Assembly: GCA_021234155.1 (NCBI GenBank)
Contig: JAJEKV010000006.1
Coordinates: forward strand, 23,745,568 to 23,809,567
DNA length: 64,000 bases
Direction: 5' to 3'
Origin: Isoetes taiwanensis
Taxonomy: Eukaryota > Streptophyta > Lycopodiopsida > Isoetales > Isoetaceae
The translations under genes and the position numbers were made by a program. The notes under the pieces are model-generated. The model did not search any database and was not told where the DNA came from. It worked only from the letters and a program-made list of their open reading frames with translations. This document shows positions 47,359-58,486 of this stretch, one piece after another (the first letter of the stretch is position 1; each line of letters begins with the position of its first letter).

Positions 47359-49878
47359 TGTTATATCTGCATTTTGAATAAGATTTCTGAGTTCCACAAA
47401 TCTTCCTTCTGCTAACACCTTTGTTAGTATGTCTGCAAGCTGAATTGAAGTATTAACATATGTCATCTTTATTATCGCTTTACCTACCACTTCTCTAATG
47501 AAATGTAATTCTAGCTCGATATGCTTCGACCTTTCATGCAAAACAGGATCCTTTGACATGGCAATGCAACTTGTGCTGTCACAACATACTTCTGTGGCGT
47601 TTGGTTGAGGAAACCCAAGCTCAATTAGTAACCTTCTCTCCCAAACAACTTCTTTTGCACATAATGTGGCAGCTGCATACTCTGCCTCAGCACTTGACAA
47701 AGCTATTGAGCTTTGTTTCTTACACTTCCAAGCTATTGGTCCACCACCTAACATCATTAGATAGCCTGAAGTTGATTTTCTTGTATCTATATCACCTCCC
47801 CAATCTGCATCACAGTAAGACTTCAAAATTAGATTCCCTGTGCAAAAAGTCACTCCAATGTCCACTGTTCCTTTAAGGTATCTAAGTACTCTTTTTGCTG
47901 CCATCCAGTGACCATGTCCAGGATCATTATTATATCTACTCAGTACATTTACAATGTAGGATATATCTGGTCTTGTGCAATTGGCCACATAGGATAAACA
48001 TCCTATTAGAGACCTATATGGGGTATTATTCATTTCTTCCCTTTCTTTGTCATTAGCTGGACACATTTGCTCAGAAATCTTGAAACCTGGAACTGCAGGT
48101 GTTTTGCAAGTATTACATCCTTCCATCTTAAATTTTTTTAGCATATTCTCAATCTGATTTTTCTGAATCAGAACCAAAGTCCTGTTGACTCGATCCCTTT
48201 TAACTTCAACTCCCAAAAATTTCTGCAACTCTCCAAGATCTGTCATCTTGAATCTTTTGTTTAACATATCCTTGCAATGTTGTAGACAACTTTTCCCTTT
48301 TGCTATCATGATGTTATCATCCACATAAAGTGCAATAATGCACCATTCATTTCCAGCTTCAAATTTATAAAGGTTTCCATCATTCCTGAACTTGTGGAAT
48401 CCCTGATCCAGCAAATAAGAATCCATGCACTTGTACCATTCTCTAGGTGATTGCTTGAGACCATACACAGCCCTTTTCAACTTCCACACTTTATTTTCCC
48501 CTTCTTCAAAGCCAGATGGCTGTCTCATATAAATATCCTCTTCAAGCTTAGCATTTAAAAATGCAGTATTAACATCCATGTGATGTGCTTCGAGATCACA
48601 AGCATTGGCAATGGATAATAACATCCTTATACTATCCATTTTCACCAAAGGGGAGAAGGTTTCTTCATAATCAAGCCCTTTCCTTTGAGAAAACCCCTGA
48701 GCTACTAATCTGGCCTTGTATTTTGGAGTCTTCCCATCTGGTCCAGTTTTTAACTTGAACAACCACTTATTTCCAACTATGTTTTTCCCTACAGGTGTGT
48801 CCACTAGTTCAAAGGTTTCTGTCCTTCTAAATGATGCCAACTCATCATTCATGGCTCTCAACCATTCTGATTTATCAGCCATAATCAATGCTTCATTGTA
48901 GGACTTAGGTACATTAGTATCTAAGTGCATTAGAATTTCATACAAATCATAAATCTCACCTTCTTTTTCAAGTAGTCTCTTGCTCCTTCCCAGCTCATCC
49001 CTCCCATGTTGACTTAAATCCAGCTTGTGTTCTCCTTGTAATTTCTGTTCTTCAGTTTGTCTTCTTTTCCTGGTTTGTTTGGCAGGTATTGTATCAACAT
49101 CAGGTTCAGCTGCTAGCTTTTCATTATTTGATCCTTGCATAACCAAGTTGTCTCCCTCATTTACATCAATACCCAGACTAGTATTGTCATCAATAACTTC
49201 TGCTCTGTTAGTTACTAGATCCTCATCTTCTGAGTCAGTGTCTATGTCTTTGAAGGGTGTACTTTCCACAGGTTTTTCAATTTCTGTAATTTCATCCTTT
49301 GGTGTGTCTTTTTCCTCCTTGCATTCTGCATGGCTATCACTTGCATTCACTTTTGGTATTACTTTATAAAACTGATCTTCATCAAAGAGTACATCTCGAC
49401 TGATCACTATTCTTCTTTTGTGAGGATCAAATAATCTGTAGACCTTTGATTGTACATCATATTCTACCATGTATGTTATCAAAGATTTGTCATCAAGTTT
49501 TTTTCTGAGCTCATCTGGAATGTGCACAAAAGCCAAGCAGCCATATGCCTTTAGGTCTTCATAGTGTGGTATTCTTCCTGACCATAACATTTCTGGAATA
49601 ATCCCTTTAGCTGATAATGAAGGCAACATATTCTGCACATGCACAGCACTCTTGACTGCTTCATCCCAAAGAAAATTGGGCAAACCAGAGAATTTCAACA
49701 TGCTTCTCACTGCATTCAAGATTATTCTATTCTTTCTTTCTGCAATTCCATTTTGTTGAGGTGAATACCTGCAAGTAAGCTGCCTTTTTATTCCTTTACC
49801 CTTGCAATAGGTTTTGAATTCGTCAGAAATAAATTCTCCTCCTCTATCTGACCTCAAACACTTGACCTTCCTTCCTGT
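47356..49878 (-). pseudogene. copia polyprotein: integrase C-terminal part, reverse transcriptase, RNase H
   Basis: A continuous frame of about 840 codons starts after the in-frame stop at 49879-49881. It opens with the integrase motifs 'LRSDRGGEF' and 'PQQNGIAERKN', which hold the second D region and the catalytic E. The RT follows with 'ARLVAQGFSQRKGLDYEETF', 'DVNTAFLNAKLEEDIYM', 'AVYGLKQSPREWY' and the catalytic 'ALYVDDNIMIA'. RNase H has 'SYCDADWGGDIDTRKSTSGY', 'ALSSAEAEY' and the C-terminal 'TSIQLADILTK'. All catalytic blocks look intact. The part is inactive as written only because of the upstream stop and the gag/protease frameshifts. Confidence 0.95.
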
Positions 49879-50540
49879 TTATGTTTCTACCTCATTAACA
49901 AATTGTTTAAAGATGTAAAATGCTGCATCCTTTGTCTTTATGCAATAGACAAAAGTCTTTCTACTGAAATCATCAATTAAGGTCATAAAGTATCTCTTCC
50001 CTGACAAACTGGTCACATTCAGTGGCCCACACAAGTCTGTATGTATTAGATCCAACACCCCTTTTTCTCTTTTGAGAGTTCTTCTAAAGGGCAGCCTGCT
50101 GTGCTTTCCCAAAATGCACCCTGTACATTTGAGGCCTTCAGTGTCCTTACTGAAGTTTATCATCCCTTTCTTCATCAGCAATTCAATAGTCTTTGAGTTT
50201 ACATGGCACATCCTGTGATGCCATTTTCTTAATGTCAAATGACCAACATAATTAATGCTGTTTATAACATGCTCATTGCATAAACCAAACAAGTTCCCAA
50301 CTCTTTTTCCCAAAAACATAACTTTATTATTCAAAAGAACTTTACATTGTGGTTTCTCAAATAGGACCTTATAGCCAAGGTCAACTAATTGAGAAATTGA
50401 TATCAAGTTTCTCACTAAGCCTGGCACACACAAAACATGTTCTAATTGAACCTTCTTTCCTTCTAGATCAAACAACTCCAAGACGCCTACATCTTCTATT
50501 TCTTGCAGCTCCCCATTTCCCAGTTGAACATGTCCTCCTT
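49879..50540 (-). pseudogene. copia polyprotein: end of protease and N-terminal part of integrase
   Basis: The frame begins 'VQLGNGELQEIEDVGVLELF' and 'LEHVLCVPGLVRNLISIS', the C-terminal protease region typical of copia. The integrase zinc-binding region follows with H residues in 'LRKWHHRMCHVN' and the C-x2-C of 'KCTGCILGKH'. The first catalytic aspartate lies in 'LIHTDLCGPL'. The frame ends with TAA at 49879-49881, directly before a segment that continues in the same frame, so this is a single nonsense change rather than a frameshift. Confidence 0.93.
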
Positions 50541-51680
50541 TCCTTCCTTTGCATTTTTTTAGAATATTTGGATTGGCAGCTACTGTCAGCTCCAGAATCT
50601 AGTATCATAACATCATGGTCAACTTTATTTTTAGTCAGAGAATGCATTTCTGAAATACTTATCTCTGCATCTTCATCAATCTCCTCTTCTTCATCATGTT
50701 TGTCCTCAGTCAAATTAACTGTAGGATTTCTTCTTTCAGCTCCTTTTCTGTTTTCATAACCTCTCCTAGTCAATGTACTTCTGTCCTTTCCTTTACCTTT
50801 ATACCCTCTAGGACTAGGGCAGCTGGCAGCCATGTGTCCTTTCCCATCACAGTTGTAGCATACAACATTTCTTCCACTTTTGGAACAATCTGCCTTAAGA
50901 TGTCCATAACTGTCACAGTTATAGCAGGGCCCTATTTTTTTCTTATCTTTAATTTTTTTAAACTTACCAGCATACAAAACTTCTGACCTATCCTCATCCT
51001 CATCTTGAAGTTTGCCCTGCTCAAAGTCTGTCCTTACCATTTTGATAGCATGCTCCTTCGACCTAGCAATATTTCTTATCAATGTGGCAAGATGAGCGTT
51101 GTGGGATACTGCCCTTGATATGGCCAGCAGTTGATATTCTTCATTTAAAATGACTCCAGCACCTTCTAAGTCTGCAATGATTGAATCAAACTTTTCAAAG
51201 AAGTCAGTTACATTATCCTTATCATGCAATTTCAGTCTCCTCAACTGTTTTTCTAAGACATCAATTTGAGAGGATGTCTTTGCTTCATACTCCTTAATCA
51301 TGTACATCCACATTTCCTTTGGAGATTTACCCCTGAGTTTTAATTTTATAACAGGGCCTACCTTGCAGCAAATATTTGCTTGAGCTTCCATCACTTTTAC
51401 TTTTTCTTCTTCATCACTTCCTGTTTCTCGAGATGAGCTCACCTGTGCACTTCTAGATCCTCCTGCAGTGGTACCTCCAGACCCTCCAACAGATGAACCT
51501 TCTTCACTAGAACTGGAATTATTTCCCCCTTGACTGCTTATTCCTGCACTTACAGTCACATGTCCAGTAGTTGCTGGCTCAATCAAATACCATAATGCTC
51601 TGCTTCCAAACTTGGAAGCCACTCTCACCTTTAAAAACCTCAATAGAGTTTAGCAAGTTAGCACCAAATCTAGTGGCCAT
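50541..51680 (-). pseudogene. copia gag with two zinc knuckles and start of protease
   Basis: The likely start is the ATG at 51680-51678, followed by 'ATRFGANLLNSIEVFKGESG' and 'FQVWKQSIM', a usual copia gag opening. A frameshift near 51580 moves the reading to the frame that carries the rest. The UBN2-type gag core is seen in 'LRGKSPKEMWMYMIKEYEAK' and 'LEKQLRRLKLHDKDNVTDFF'. Two CCHC zinc knuckles (CYNCDSYGHLKADC and CYNCDGKGHMAASC) bind nucleic acid. The protease active site is 'MILDSGAD' near 50605. A second frameshift just after it separates this frame from the integrase frame. Confidence 0.93.
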
Positions 51681-51690
51681 CTCGAGCAAC

Positions 51691-51705
51691 CTGGCTCTGA
51701 TACCA
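51691..51705 (-). promoter_or_regulatory. copia primer-binding site (initiator Met tRNA)
   Basis: TGGTATCAGAGCCAG on the minus strand lies one base inside the 5' LTR. It matches the complement of the 3' end of plant initiator methionine tRNA, the standard copia primer. Confidence 0.95.
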
Positions 51706-51706
51706 A

Positions 51707-52412
51707 TGAAGAGTAATACAACACACTTTATAATTACTCATCTACTAGAAATGCAATGCACTAGCTTAGATTAATTCAATTCTTTCTTTTAACTTCTAGA
51801 TCTAGTGCATTCACATTATCTAGCACAACCATGTACCAATAATTTTATAAACCATTGGACACAATCATATGATATACTATTTATGCCGATTCAAAAGAAT
51901 CATCAAAACTTTACATTCCCAATAGCACAAGCATATGTTACAATCTTCGTGAAGCTCCCATTAACTCCACCGTCACACTGAACTCCATCGAATCCCTTCA
52001 TTTAAACGCAAGGTGTCGGTGCAGGCAGATCGGCAAGCCGAGTTTCAAGCTCTTGCTATTTTCTGCTCTTCGTTATTTAATATCCCACAGTCATCTTTTT
52101 AATCTCGGGCTAGCTGAGTTTCCATTGAAGATTATCCCACAGGCGTTCTTCCAATTTCACGACCTTCGACCATTAAGATAATCTACTTTAGATATTATCT
52201 TAACTTATTAATAATCATGAACTCAATGCAACCCTAATGTATAAACATCCTGCAACTGTGTTATGCTTCTAACCCTTTAATGATCATGCAGATCATTTTG
52301 TTCAGTAACTGCATCACACCTTAGCTGTGAGATCATTTCACGCCTTCAGTAACTGCATCACAACTTAACTGCATCACTGAACAAAGGACCATATAACATG
52401 ATTACTACAACA
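51707..52412 (-). repeat. copia 5' LTR
   Basis: 706 bp. Visible differences from the 3' LTR include a short indel near the left end ('cttcaatt' versus 'ctttataatt') and a handful of transitions. Confidence 0.95.
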
Positions 52413-52679
52413 TCTTGGGCTTCAGAAATACCAAGATATCAACACAAACAATAAATCTTGTGCTTGCAAGGCCTTCAGCAGAATCGGGAGTTTTGCTAAG
52501 CCGATTCCCGAAGAAACAGACAAGTTCCGGGTTGCTGATGCCGGAATCAAAGACAGATGATGACTTAGTGCCGGATTGGTGCAGGCGACCCTTATTTTAT
52601 AGTTTCACCATCCGTTTTCTTCAGATAAAGGCTTTTACTCCCTGCTATTCTGATCGCTGCCGCATCTTCCCTTTTTATA

Positions 52680-55600
52680 CGCCCTGCCCAAGTTGCCTCA
52701 CCTTCTGTTGTTCGCACATCTCAGGCTGCTTCCACTACGCCACCCCTCTTAGCCGCTTAACGAAGTCTCCACCGCTACCCCGCCAACAAATAGGAATTGT
52801 GCCTCCGCATGGTCTCCTCGAATTGTCGGGCTTCCCATGGCGTAAGGAGATAGTCTCAACTTCGGTTGCCGCAGACATGGATCTCATCTTCCTCATGGAA
52901 ACATGGGAGCATGCGAGACACAGGATACCCGACTTGCCGGGATACCAAAGACTACTCAATCTTCAATGATTGCACAGAAAGCTGGGCATGGGGTTGCTCG
53001 CTACTACCGCTGACAACCTTGGCAATAATCAATCTCCTTGTTCAAGACCAGATAAGCACAACCCGGTACCCTATGGGTGTGTGCAAAACCGCAGAAGAGT
53101 GCACCCCTCTTTGTGGCGGCTGCTACTTTCCACATGCAAAAGCAACTTCTAGAGTACCGATGTGCTTTAGACCTGGGGCAGAGGTGCTTTGGGATAAGCC
53201 GCCCAAGGACGGACCTCCAGAACACAACCTTCCCATCGTAATCAATGGTTTGATGCGAGTGCAAGAACACAAACGCCGGCTCGCCAAGTCACAGACCGCT
53301 TTAAGCCCACATGTACCGACAAGACCGCATCTTTCTTAAAGCTAAGAAAGCCGTGTACATTGCCAAGATCAAAGGGAAATGTTTTACCTCCGAACGCCAT
53401 CCCGGACCTTCCGGGCGAAGGGTTCTTAGAAAGCCGGTACAGCCCACGTGGAATATCACTCCGGCAATGGAGACAATACTTGCAAATGTAAATGCTATCG
53501 ACCCTCGGGGTGCACATGCGGCATTACCCTTGCAAGAAGGCCCGTCTTTGAAATCACAAATTCGGGGCGGGAACAAGGCTTGCGGCGCCTTGCCAATGGG
53601 AAAGCCCCCTGGACTTGGATGGTATGCGCAGAGTTGCTTAAGTGGGCAGGGGTAGTCCATAATACCGATCTCGACCGCCTTGTTGAACAAGGCATTACAG
53701 AAGGTTTCCCCCGGCAGCGGACCAATAGCGAGTTGTTCCCATATATAAAGGCAGGTGACCCACAATCGCTCCGTACCAATTACCAACAATCATGGTCATT
53801 CGGTGTTTTGCAAAATTGCTTGCCGGGATTCTCGGCGGCAGCTTGATCTCGGCCGGGCGAGGCAGCCAGAGGTCGCGGACCCTCACCCAGCGTGGATTCG
53901 CACCGAAGACTCAACCATTGACCACATCTTCACATTGCGAACCTGATTGAAGACAAAGCAGGAACCGCCGTCCGATCTATATTGTTGCTTTGTGGATTTT
54001 GGCGGTTAGGCGCTTTGACATCGCGGCTCCTCTGAAAAACTATGGGCAAGATCGCAACAAATGGGGTTCCCAGTAGATTTGCGAGAATGCGATGTACAAA
54101 GCTATCATAAAGATGCTCGGCGGTTGCGGCCAGATAAGCCAACCATTTGATAGTAGTATCGGGGTTCCTCGTGGATGCCCTCTCTCCCCAACATTGTTTG
54201 GGCTTTACATTGATCAATTGGAGAGCTGGCTTTGTCGATAATGGGGCTTACGGAGCTCACCTTCTCTATCGATCATCGAGACGCTTAATATATGCTGATG
54301 ATGTGGACCTCCAAGCTTACACACCAGCAGACATGCAACGACATCTCGATGCCTGGACACATTCTCGCCAAGCGATCGATATGCTTGGCAACCTCCGCCA
54401 AGACTAAGGTGGTTTTCATATCATCTTCACGTCGGCCGAGGGTCCCCTCCTTCGATTCTAGGGCCAAAATGTGGAAGTTGCATCCACATACAAATATTTG
54501 GGAGTGGAGTTTCCTTCTACTATGCACCGGGACACATCCATACGGCTATGAGTGACGGCAGGCCGAAGGCACTATATGCAATGCAAAACAATAGTCATAG
54601 AGCTTGGAGTTGTATGATTGGGCCCATCACCACACCTGCTCAAGGTCCTAGTGGAGCTGTCCCTTTATACGTGGTGGAAGTATGGGGCCCAGTAGTATCA
54701 CTTGCTACTTGGAATGACTTGGAGCAGGTCCAAAGCCTTCTTAGTACGAAAGCACTAGGGGTGAAGTCCACAAAATCCCATATCAAATTCTACCGCAGGA
54801 GACATGATTCTTGCCTCTTCGTGAGGGCTGCCCTTGATCGCCACATTGTCTATTTTCAGAAGATGGTCAATATGGACGATGCTCGCCTCCCTAAACTAGC
54901 TTATATCATGGCAATGGAACCGCAGCCTCAAGGCCTCGGGCTGAGGGAAAAGAGAGCTCAATGGTTGGCTAGATGGAATGTGCGTGGAGCACATGTGCAT
55001 ACATGTGCAAACAGAGGCAGATCGCCATAGCTTGAGGCAATATCTTGACGCTTGCTTCCTCATCAAACTTTGGGATGCCAATGCCCTTGAACAGTCAAGA
55101 CAAAGACACTACCAAATACCACATAAATCCCACATTGGAACGAGGCCCGCAATGCTACCAAGGCACCCACTTGCCCATGAAAGACGCACTCATTGCCTCC
55201 ATTCGCATACGTGGGCACATCATCTTCGAATTGAGAAGGGCGATGGATTGGTGAGCCACGCCAGATGTGCTCTGTCAATCCGCCAAATGGGAGTCATTGA
55301 GGATGAATCTCATACCCTTCAAGGTTGCCCAAAGATATGATCAAATTCTGGACACGATATCTTTGAGTTGGTCGTGCCCGCCATCCGTTACATGTGACAT
55401 TGAGCACAAAGATTCGACGCTGCGGTCTTTGGGATCATATCTTCGAGAGGTTATGGACATGCGAGATCAGCTATGTCCTCGGGCACACACTTGACATGTA
55501 TATATACATTGATGTATACTTGTACAGTTTGACAGCATTCTTATTACGGCCACGGGTTTTCCCTCGAAAACCCTTTGGGGCGGGGGTTTTTTTAACCCGG

Positions 55601-55684
55601 ACAGTAATAAGTTTGTTGCACTCCTTATGGGTCCCATAGGCCGATTGGCCTCAGTGGACGATAAAAAAATCATTCTCATTCTCA
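52680..55684 (+). mobile_element. LINE of family A, copy 2 (endonuclease, RT, C-terminal zinc finger, ATTCT-type tail)
   Basis: Inserted in the left LTR of the gag-only element between 'cttccctttttata' and 'tataaaaatagtagccc'; the short target duplication is probably TATA. Endonuclease-like residues 'MDLIFLMETWEHARHRIPDL' start near 52877. RT landmarks are 'NGKAPGLDG'-like sequence near 53600, 'IGVPRGCPLSPTLFGLYIDQ' near 54160-54220, and the catalytic 'LIYADDVDLQAYTP' near 54285. A C-terminal part has 'LARWNVRGAHVHTCANRG' and a zinc-finger-like 'RCALSIRQMGVIEDESHTLQ'. Many frameshifts break the ORF. The 3' end is a folded UTR plus a CATTCT repeat, not poly(A). Confidence 0.85.
55541..55684 (+). 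other. structured 3' UTR and microsatellite tail of LINE family A
   Basis: Inverted blocks TTATTAC and GTAATAA enclose two smaller hairpins (GGGTTTT/AAAACCC and GGGTT/AACCC). 'GGGTCCCATAGGC' and 'CTCAGTGGACGATAAAA' follow, and the copy ends in CATTCTCATTCTCAT. The same order is seen at 32661-32808 in copy 1. In non-LTR elements a folded 3' UTR and a short-repeat tail are often the RT recognition signal. Confidence 0.6.
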
Positions 55685-55888
55685 TATAAAAATAGTAGCC
55701 CAAAGCTTAATTTCGATGTCACCCGATCCCTGCCTTTTTGAGGTAAGCCTATTTTGCACGAAAGTCTATTTCTGATATCTTGCCTTTAAGATAAGATATT
55801 TTCCTTATCTTTAAAATATCTCCCTTATCTAATGGTTGCTTGAAATACCTTGCCCCATGATATCTTGTAACCATTGGTTTTAATTCCC

Positions 55889-57943
55889 CCTTTTTTTGAA
55901 GGACGAAAGCCAAAAAGTTTATTAATCAGAGAAAAAGTACAAAATTTACATGTCTCATCTAACTGTGTAAGCACACAAAGATGCCAGAGGAGCACGAGCC
56001 TGGAGCACAATGTACTTATTCCAGAGTAGGAGACTAATGATAAGAATCAATCCGAAGATACTTGAATCCGGATCGTTCCACCGCCCGAGTCAAGGGAAGA
56101 ACACTCATAGGTCGTCAATATCTTTTTCCTCGGGCCACCGTAATAACACCGCGGTGCGATGAATAAATGCCCCGAAGATGTGGTGTCTGCGACGCTCCCA
56201 TATCGACCATAGAGCCAACCGAACCAAGATGAAATGCCCTTTGTTTAGCCGAGGCCATGCATTGGGATAAGACGCCAAAAGGATGCATCGGCAAATCCAA
56301 TGTACCGTTAAACAAACCTTGTAGCCAGACCACGCTTAGTTGAACCTCGGGACAATCAAAGAGACAATGCTCAAGAGTCTCAACGTCCCGAGAGGCGAGC
56401 GGCATACCGCAGATATCACGAGGATCATAGCGATGTCGTCGAAGGCATTAACTCGTGCACACTGTGGATAACCCGCCACCACAAAGAGTCTTGAGACTTT
56501 AGGGTGGAGCAACCTATCCCAAAGCCATTGCCATGTAATGACACAAAAGTGGGTCGTGGAACATGTAGGTGCCACCCATCCGCAACCGGAGGGGTTGTGG
56601 TGCTAAAAGAAGGCGATATCTTTGATCGACAAATTGCTTGCCTTTGTGAATATTTTCATGATGCAGTCCATGGTACCCTTTCATGACAATCCCATGGTAG
56701 GCGGCCCTCCTCATACCATGCTTGAATAGAGACAACACCCGCAAAGAACCCACCGCCTCTACGTGTAAGGGGATGAACCGAGGTCGCCAATGGAGGTGCT
56801 GAGGGTCCGAGAGGCAGGTGCCCACCACCATGGAGTCTCCAATAGGGTGTGGATAGAGGGCATGGCCGAAAAAGATGTCCGATCGCCTCCCATGCGCCAA
56901 CAAGCCATGCAAAATGGAGAAGCTTGGAAAAGGTCAAGTAGAGTCTCAAATAAAGCCCAAGGTAGGACTTGTTTGACCCTTCTTGCCTAGAGGGATACAA
57001 AGACCAAGAGCTTGTCTAAGAAGGCGTGAACCGAGAGTCATCCTCACCATTCGTGAGTCTCCAAATGAACTTTGAAATAAGCACTTTGCTCTGCAAGAAG
57101 AAGTCCATCATACCTGCACCACATTCCCATTTTGGATGGATGCACCACCAAGCCACCTTAACCACAACACCTTCCCTCTTAAGACCCAAATAAAGTTCCG
57201 AACTATTGCAATGAGCTCACGCACTTTGATCTGTGGTGCTAGCAGTAAGGATGCCATATAAACATGGGTACTACTAAGGACTGACTTGGCCACTGTAATG
57301 CGACCCGCAAGAGACAACTTAGCAGTGGACCACCAGAACAAGTGCTTCTCCAAACCCCTAATGATCTCCTCCCATGCAGCTCCATAGTAACATGGATGCC
57401 AACCGAATCCCCAACAACTTGATGGCATATCCATCGCCGTAATTTCCATGGATAATCGTGAACACATGCTCGGATTTTATCCAACGCCCACAAAGCCGCA
57501 TACATACGCCACCCCCACAAGAACACCTAAGCCGGTGAAAAAGTGTCTAAAAGCATTTTGGCAGCAACAAGATTCTCATCATTAGCGACTAGGAAGAGGA
57601 ACGTGTCGTCTGCATATTGATTGCAAACCTCTTGGGTGCCGTCCTCCATTGCAAGACCATGGAGAAGTCCCTCTGTCGTTGCAATGGTGAATAACTGTGA
57701 CAAAGCCTCTGCAACAATTGTGAAAAGCAATGGTGCTAAAGGGCATCCCTAACGAATACCACGACCGAGTGAAAAGGCATGTGACGGCTCACCATGGAAC
57801 AGGACATCCGCGAGATATGCAGCTTCATAATATCTAATGTGAATTGTTCCCCAAATCCCAGTCTTAGCATACAACGACGCATGAACTTCCAGCTGACACT
57901 GTCATAGGCTTTTGCAAAATCAAGCTTAAGGTATACAACTGGT
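55889..57943 (-). mobile_element. 5'-truncated L1-type LINE nested in the left LTR
   Basis: Minus-strand motifs run 'VYLKLDFAKAYDSVSWKFM' (57930-57870), 'PLLFTIVAEALSQLF' and the catalytic 'CNQYADDTFLFLVAND' (57620-57575). The thumb follows with 'KLSLAGRITVAKSVLSSTHV' (57330-57270), and a C-terminal 'LEHCLFDCPEVQLSVVW' lies near 56375-56325. The 3' end is a short A run on the minus strand (T run at 55889-55895 followed by 'gaaggacga'), the same junction as in the fragment at 27969. The copy starts inside the RT domain, so it is 5'-truncated. Frameshifts and stops are present. Confidence 0.85.
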
Positions 57944-58000
57944 TCCCCATTGCCTTAATTCTTCCCTTCTGGACCACTCCCCCTAGCATGCCCCATATCA

Positions 58001-58486
58001 ATCCATCCCTTCTTAAAGAAGATCGTCCGCGATCTTCCAAAGACACTCCAGTGGGACCCATCCCTTCTTAAGGTGATTGCCCCATACGTCTGAAGGTTCT
58101 GCAAAATTCAAGAAATAGTTACGGATATGCGCGTACTTCCACAATACGATATATCCTTGTACCTCCGCGGTACGTTGCTATCGTTTGTACCTCCGCGGTA
58201 CTATTTGATAGTATCTCCACAATACTAAACTATTATATCTCCACGATACGTTAGTATTTTTCGTACCTCCGCGGTACTACTTAATTGTATCTCCATGATA
58301 ATCGATGTAATTTTTATTAGGCCTATTGTGCAATAACAACAATTACCACCTTTCAAAAATTACATCTAATGCACCATGCTTTCATAATAATTTAATTTTT
58401 ATTCCACATAAAAATCAAATCTTACAAATCAAATCAAATCAAATTTTACAAATCTTATCCTAAGAGATGTAAATTTTACTATTTCT
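58001..58486 (-). other. 3' untranslated part of the gag-only element
   Basis: Non-coding stretch between the gag stop and the left LTR. On the minus strand 'aagaagggatggat' next to the LTR is a plausible polypurine tract. It contains the palindrome array described separately. Confidence 0.6.
58133..58301. repeat. array of seven short palindromes (GTACCTCCGCGGTAC type)
   Basis: Seven 15-bp units with consensus GTAYCTCCRCRRTAC lie at 58133, 58159, 58187, 58211, 58235, 58263 and 58287, spaced 24-28 bp. Each has self-complementary arms (GTAC...GTAC), and the variants keep much of the pairing. The spacers differ in sequence, so this is a regularly spaced motif rather than a simple tandem repeat. 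Confidence 0.8.

Larger units (their letters stand above)
46643..52412 (-). mobile_element. Ty1/copia LTR retrotransposon, structurally complete
   Basis: LTRs of 704 and 706 bp (TGAAGAG...ACAACA on the plus strand) flank a 4.36-kb interior. The target duplication TCTTG is perfect (46638-46642 and 52413-52417). The primer-binding site, polypurine tract, gag with two zinc knuckles, protease, integrase, RT and RNase H appear in copia order. The LTRs differ at only about ten visible positions, so the insertion is fairly young. Two frameshifts and one stop interrupt the single polyprotein frame. Confidence 0.97.
46343..58000 (-). repeat. left (3') LTR of the gag-only element, in four pieces
   Basis: The pieces are 46343-46642, 52418-52679, 55685-55888 and 57944-58000. 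Joined, they span about 820 bp and align in order with the intact right LTR of 815 bp. The first gap is the copia element with its own TCTTG duplication, the second a plus-strand LINE and the third a minus-strand LINE. Confidence 0.85.

Noticed and set aside
47553-49369. Plus-strand ORFs opposite the copia pol frame
   Set aside because: They are antisense shadows of the copia polyprotein.
53242-54527. Minus-strand ORFs of 90-160 codons opposite LINE family A
   Set aside because: Antisense shadows of the broken LINE ORF, which has the recognisable RT motifs on the plus strand.
58133-58301. Possible CRISPR-like array because of evenly spaced short palindromes
   Set aside because: The repeats are only 15 bp with 9-13 bp spacers and lie inside a plant retrotransposon.
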